A stretch of DNA of 25,592 nt from Bacteroidetes bacterium UBA6063 (GTDB lineage: Bacteria; Bacteroidota; Bacteroidia; NS11-12g; UBA9320), in contig DIYD01000364.1 of assembly GCA_002428905.1 (NCBI GenBank), forward strand, positions 1 to 25,592, written 5' to 3'. A model generated the notes under the pieces. It saw only the letters and a program-made list of their open reading frames with translations. It did not search any database and was not told the origin of the DNA. The position numbers and the translations under genes were made by a program. Positions within the stretch are counted from its first letter, which is position 1. Every line of letters begins with the position of its first letter. This document shows, one piece after another, positions 22,000 to 25,592 of this stretch.

Positions 22000-23823
22000 T
22001 TAGTATGCCTGAAACTGCTCTGATGCCAGCTGTGCCTGAGAAAAGACCTGAGATCGCATGCGATGGAACACACTGTCTGCTGTAGTGGTATTTACCAAAA
22101 AATAGTCTCCGATAATATCGAAAACCACGCAGCCATCTTCGTTGACTAGCCCAATACCAAGATTATAGTAGTAATGTGCGAAAGACTTTTCTGAATCGAA
22201 TACGGATTTACTAAAACTGTATTCGGGATTATTTCTATTCAACACCAATTGCTCCAATGTATACGGAAGATCGGTATGTGAACAGTACTGATTGTATTGC
22301 GCTGATGAGTCAACCACACCTCCAGTGAATAGTAATGGAATTCGAAACTTACGCGGGCTGTACATCACTGCATTATCCGGCTTACGCACTCCATGATCTG
22401 CGGTTATAACCACCAGGGTGTTCTCCCATAGAGAACTGGCCCTCAATTCACGCATGAAACTCCCCAAACAACTATCGGTATAATAAATCGACTGATAAAA
22501 CTTCTCCCCTTCCCGATCAAACCGTTTACCTACTGCTGGAATGTCAAAAGGCTCGTGACTACTAAGTGTATAAATTGTACTGAAAAACGGTTGTTGTTGC
22601 TTCTGAATGTCCTCCGAAAATAACTTGAATAGATCTTCGTCTCGCACACCCCATTTACCCTGATCTAAATCACCCGGAAGGCTTTCTTTACTCTCCACCC
22701 GATCAACTTCACCTTCGGTGAATAAAAGCTTGAGATTCGCAAACTCCAGATTACCCCCGTAATAAAACGATGTAGTATAGCCGGCGTTCTTGAAGTTTCT
22801 ACAGAGATTCGGTGCAGCAGCGAGCTTATCAGGATACTTCAACAGACGTTCTTCTGTCAACGAAGGAAATCCGGTGACTAATGTTGTGAGGCCACGATCG
22901 GAACGATCACCACTCGCATAGAAGTTATGGAATACTACAGACGAATCGATTATCTTGTCGAGTTCGGGAGTAACACCTGAAACACCTCCAATACCCGCAA
23001 TGACATTTGCCGTAAAACTCTCCAACACCACCATAACAACATTGGTGTTTTTATCAACGTCAAACGGCAAAACGAAGTCATTTTGTTTCGCGTACATCGT
23101 TGCATATGACTCCTTAGCCTCTTCCTCTTCTATATAATGCTGTACCTCTACATCTTTATTCTCCATTAAAGAAAATAAGGCATTCCAAACTGGGTTTAAC
23201 GCCGCGTGATTCTTTGCGTTATCGCTTGAAAAGTATGCCGAACTTATGCCTACAGTAGCAACATCCAGTCCGCCTCGAATGGGAACAACCAACACCGCCC
23301 CCAACACAATCGGGAGCCAAACCATTTTCAGGGAAAACTCATTTAACCGATTCTTTTTTAGTGCTTTACGATGCAATGCCACGAAAAGAAGTATCATTAC
23401 GATAGAACCGAACAGGACAAAAAGCCAATCGGTGTAACGTACCGAGGCCATCGCGTCTTTGGGCGTTCTTAAATACTCAAAGATGGACACATCGATATGA
23501 CTTCCCCAATATGCATATAAACGCATGTTAATGAACAGGAACAAGGTAAATACCACAATCAGAAATACATTGACACCAGACAACACCCGTTTTAACATTG
23601 GCGGACGACCAACGAATACGAACACAATTGAAAGCAATAGAATGAGCAATGTGGCGTATCCTGCCATGGACATATCAAGCCGGAAACCATATCGTTGCAC
23701 AGTAGGCCATAATGTCAAAGAAGACACCCCCAGGTTGTAAAGCACAAACACCAAACGGGTTACTGCAAAAAACAACAACCAAAACATCATGAGTTTAATA
23801 ACGTAAAGGAAATAGGCTCTCAT
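22000..23823 (-). CDS. LtaS-like membrane sulfatase/phosphoglycerol-type transferase
   Basis: A 607-residue inner-membrane protein of the alkaline phosphatase superfamily. Five transmembrane helices (within about 1-195) precede a periplasmic sulfatase domain (about 255-560). Metal and catalytic signatures are MVVLESFTANV (E268), the RSDRG segment with S308 as likely nucleophile position, SSHEPFDIP, and ITADHGV. Relatives add phosphoglycerol or phosphoethanolamine to lipids or glycans, or hydrolyse such groups. Lipoteichoic acid is not expected in a Gram-negative organism, so an envelope lipid or glycan is the likelier target. Its ATG overlaps the stop of the upstream oxidoreductase (ATGA, 23820-23823). 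Family secure; substrate unknown. Confidence 0.88.
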   Translation of the reverse strand: MRAYFLYVIKLMMFWLLFFAVTRLVFVLYNLGVSSLTLWPTVQRYGFRLDMSMAGYATLLILLLSIVFVFVGRPPMLKRVLSGVNVFLIVVFTLFLFINMRLYAYWGSHIDVSIFEYLRTPKDAMASVRYTDWLFVLFGSIVMILLFVALHRKALKKNRLNEFSLKMVWLPIVLGAVLVVPIRGGLDVATVGISSAYFSSDNAKNHAALNPVWNALFSLMENKDVEVQHYIEEEEAKESYATMYAKQNDFVLPFDVDKNTNVVMVVLESFTANVIAGIGGVSGVTPELDKIIDSSVVFHNFYASGDRSDRGLTTLVTGFPSLTEERLLKYPDKLAAAPNLCRNFKNAGYTTSFYYGGNLEFANLKLLFTEGEVDRVESKESLPGDLDQGKWGVRDEDLFKLFSEDIQKQQQPFFSTIYTLSSHEPFDIPAVGKRFDREGEKFYQSIYYTDSCLGSFMRELRASSLWENTLVVITADHGVRKPDNAVMYSPRKFRIPLLFTGGVVDSSAQYNQYCSHTDLPYTLEQLVLNRNNPEYSFSKSVFDSEKSFAHYYYNLGIGLVNEDGCVVFDIIGDYFLVNTTTADSVFHRMRSQVFSQAQLASEQFQAY

Positions 23824-24857
23824 AAATATCGCTTCAAATCTACTTCGCTCAAGAGCGGTTCATCCTTTTCAATGTGTTGTATTAAATGTTGGGCTAAATA
23901 AGGTGCCATCGACACACCTTTGCTACCTAAACCGCTAAACAGAAAGACATTACGATACTCAGGATGCTCGCCCAACAAGGGTCTTCGATCCTTCACAGCA
24001 GGACGAATACCGGCCTTGTGCTCCACAATTTCGGGTTTGTCGCAGATAAACTTACTCAACCTGGTCAAAATTTCTTCTCGTCCTTCTGAAGTTGTCTTGG
24101 TATCGATTATACGCCAATTGTATGTAGCTCCTGCATAAAACTTATCGTCGTTGATTGGACCAACAAAGCAGCCTCCTACGGTGATCTTGTCACGGTCTAA
24201 ACGATCTGATTTAACCTGTAGTACTTCACCCTTCATCGGTGTGAAAGGCAAAAATGACCAGTTTAATGGGTCATATCCTGTACAGAACACCACCTTTTTT
24301 GCCTTGATTCCCTCATAGGCATATGCTCCTTCTTCGACGCGTAAATCATTTAGATTTATGTGCCGCTCCAACCACGCTCCCTGTTCCACCAAATGGGATT
24401 TAACCGCATCGATAAAGGTTGACACCTGAAGCCTTCCTCCTCCATCTACGCGCATCGCGTCATGCGGATTGATATACCGATCTGACCGGAGTGTTTCTAA
24501 CGCATTTGCGCCAATAAATGGCTGATAACGGTCTTCATGCCATTTTGCCATCCAATCGTTTTGTTCTCCTACCGAACTAAACACGCGATAAACCGGCAGC
24601 GGGTAGTAAAACTCTACGCCATAGTCCTGTTCCGCATTCTGATAAAACTTCTTTGCTTCGGGAAACATCTCTGCGGCCTTCCAGGTTAAGGTCATCCGTT
24701 TGCCCGTGATTGGATTCATCAGTCCTGCGGCGATCGTTGAAGACGTATTGGGGGCCGGACTTTCAAACACCATGAGTGACCTCCCCTGCAACCCGAGCAA
24801 TCGCGCCAATACCGAACCGGCAATACCCTGACCTATAACAAAATAGTCGTATATCAT
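23820..24857 (-). CDS. FAD-dependent oxidoreductase (DAO family)
   Basis: A 345-residue flavoprotein of the D-amino acid/glycine oxidase fold. The FAD-binding GQGIAG (9-14) at the end of the first strand is followed by acidic E32 closing the Rossmann motif. The C-terminal AGIRPAVKDRRPLLGEHP and FSGLGSKGVSMAPYLA resemble the oxidase domain of MnmC and related enzymes. The substrate, probably an amine or amino acid derivative, cannot be read from sequence. A perfect TATCTTTG promoter element lies 15 nt before the ATG. First gene of a two-gene operon with the sulfatase; a metabolic link between the two is not obvious. Confidence 0.88.
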   Translation of the reverse strand: MIYDYFVIGQGIAGSVLARLLGLQGRSLMVFESPAPNTSSTIAAGLMNPITGKRMTLTWKAAEMFPEAKKFYQNAEQDYGVEFYYPLPVYRVFSSVGEQNDWMAKWHEDRYQPFIGANALETLRSDRYINPHDAMRVDGGGRLQVSTFIDAVKSHLVEQGAWLERHINLNDLRVEEGAYAYEGIKAKKVVFCTGYDPLNWSFLPFTPMKGEVLQVKSDRLDRDKITVGGCFVGPINDDKFYAGATYNWRIIDTKTTSEGREEILTRLSKFICDKPEIVEHKAGIRPAVKDRRPLLGEHPEYRNVFLFSGLGSKGVSMAPYLAQHLIQHIEKDEPLLSEVDLKRYL

Positions 24858-24872
24858 TTCAATTTATCGAGG

Positions 24873-24880
24873 CAAAGATA
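24873..24880 (-). promoter_or_regulatory. -7 element TATCTTTG of the oxidoreductase-sulfatase operon
   Basis: A perfect TAnnTTTG match on the minus strand, 15 nt before the ATG. Confidence 0.5.
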
Positions 24881-24942
24881 CTTCCTGTCTTGTTGAAGTA
24901 AATACAGTTCATAAATCAAAATTTCTTTCGCATGTAAGTCGT

Positions 24943-24950
24943 TACTTTTG
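24943..24950 (+). promoter_or_regulatory. -7 element TACTTTTG of the putative porin gene
   Basis: A perfect TAnnTTTG match ending 10 nt before the ATG at 24961; divergent from the oxidoreductase promoter about 63 bp away. Confidence 0.5.
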
Positions 24951-24960
24951 CAGCACATTA

Positions 24961-25592
24961 ATGAGCATTAGAACCGTCGTATTCGTAACCGTATTGCTGC
25001 AAAGTGTATGGGCTTCTGCCCAACTCTTTGACACCACAGTATACCATAAAGATCTTTCCACTTTTACGACCAGTTTTGGCACAGAAAACCTCGATTTTAC
25101 TTATGCAGACGAGGATACGACATTAAGCTTTGCACACCGAATATTGCGTAACAACGTTGCAGACCCTCTGCGATTGCACACCGGTCGGATAGCTGGACCA
25201 GGTATGTGGCTCGAGCCAGACATGCCCAACACCGATGAATTTCAATCGGGCAGGCCGTTGTTCGCCAATGTCTTCCATCATGTGGATAGCATTAAGTATT
25301 ACCGTTCACGCACACCCCGAACGAGGTTAAAATACTCCCAGGGGACGGCAAATCTCTTGTATATAGGTGCAGAACACTCACAGAATATCACTAAAGACTG
25401 GAGTTTTGGTCTGGATTACACACGCGTAAAATCGCACAACCTGTACCACAATAACTTACCGGCTTTCGACCAGGAACGCATGGCCAATGTGTTTGCCACC
25501 AGTGTTTACAGCCATTTTCGGAGCCGTAACCGAAAATATGAGGTTTTTGGTGCATTTGTTAATAATCGGAACAACCAACGGGAAACGTACGG
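24961..25592 (+). CDS. Putative porin (Porin_10-like), 5' part only
   Basis: An open frame from ATG 24961 to the window edge, 210 complete codons with no stop, so the gene is truncated by the window. A signal peptide is clear (about 1-20, VVFVTVLLQSVWASAQ). Segments such as HHVDSIKYYRSRTPRTRLKY and SQNITKDWSFGLDYTRVKSHN match the pattern I know from Bacteroidota putative porins (Porin_10), with alternating strand-like sequence expected for an outer-membrane beta barrel. It would sit in the outer membrane as a channel; specificity unknown. Its short predicted leader follows the TAnnTTTG pattern. Confidence 0.85.
   Translation, partial: MSIRTVVFVTVLLQSVWASAQLFDTTVYHKDLSTFTTSFGTENLDFTYADEDTTLSFAHRILRNNVADPLRLHTGRIAGPGMWLEPDMPNTDEFQSGRPLFANVFHHVDSIKYYRSRTPRTRLKYSQGTANLLYIGAEHSQNITKDWSFGLDYTRVKSHNLYHNNLPAFDQERMANVFATSVYSHFRSRNRKYEVFGAFVNNRNNQRETY

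Overview
The window reads as a chromosomal segment of a Bacteroidota bacterium, most likely Flavobacteriales-like. The evidence is a secreted protein with a C-terminal type IX secretion sorting domain, the start of a Porin_10-type putative porin, a FloA/NfeD pair, a Bacteroidetes-type tyrosine recombinase, and many TAnnTTTG-type -7 promoter elements close to start codons. Most genes are ordinary core genes. I see no rRNA, tRNA, CRISPR array or insertion sequence.

Layout from left to right. (1) 1-1346: the end of a probable integrated element. A tyrosine recombinase reads away from the 3' end of mnmE, with a structured leader (two direct repeats around a perfect 10-bp inverted repeat). The last 18 bp of mnmE closely resemble the attB used by Salmonella genomic island 1. 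(2) 1347-6361, minus strand: mnmE; then a unit of LysM/glucosaminidase, Na+/solute symporter and LOG-family nucleosidase, transcribed toward mnmE. (3) 6597-8843, plus: a DsbD-type transmembrane thiol reductase, ending stop-to-stop against a minus-strand Sfp-type phosphopantetheinyl transferase. (4) dcd (plus), then on the minus strand a DUF819 membrane protein, a DinB-like protein, a T9SS cargo protein, floA-nfeD, and an fbp/lipid kinase pair. fbp and lysC diverge from one overlapping promoter region. (5) lysC (plus) overlaps the 3' end of a minus-strand MORN/SIMPL operon. (6) A plus-strand fdx-iscX-kdsC-like operon. (7) 21644-21999: a gene-poor stretch holding two nearly identical, independent small transcription units. 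(8) A minus-strand FAD oxidoreductase/LtaS-like sulfatase operon. (9) The truncated start of a putative porin running off the right edge.

The most interesting item is the tandem pair at about 21721-21810 and 21896-21986. Each copy has its own promoter-like element, a 5' hairpin presenting AAAGGAGG (a perfect Shine-Dalgarno, unusual for Bacteroidota), an 11-codon open frame at proper spacing, and a strong intrinsic terminator whose loop contains the stop codon. They look like duplicated small RNA or micro-peptide genes. The second most interesting item is the candidate genomic island at the mnmE 3' end.
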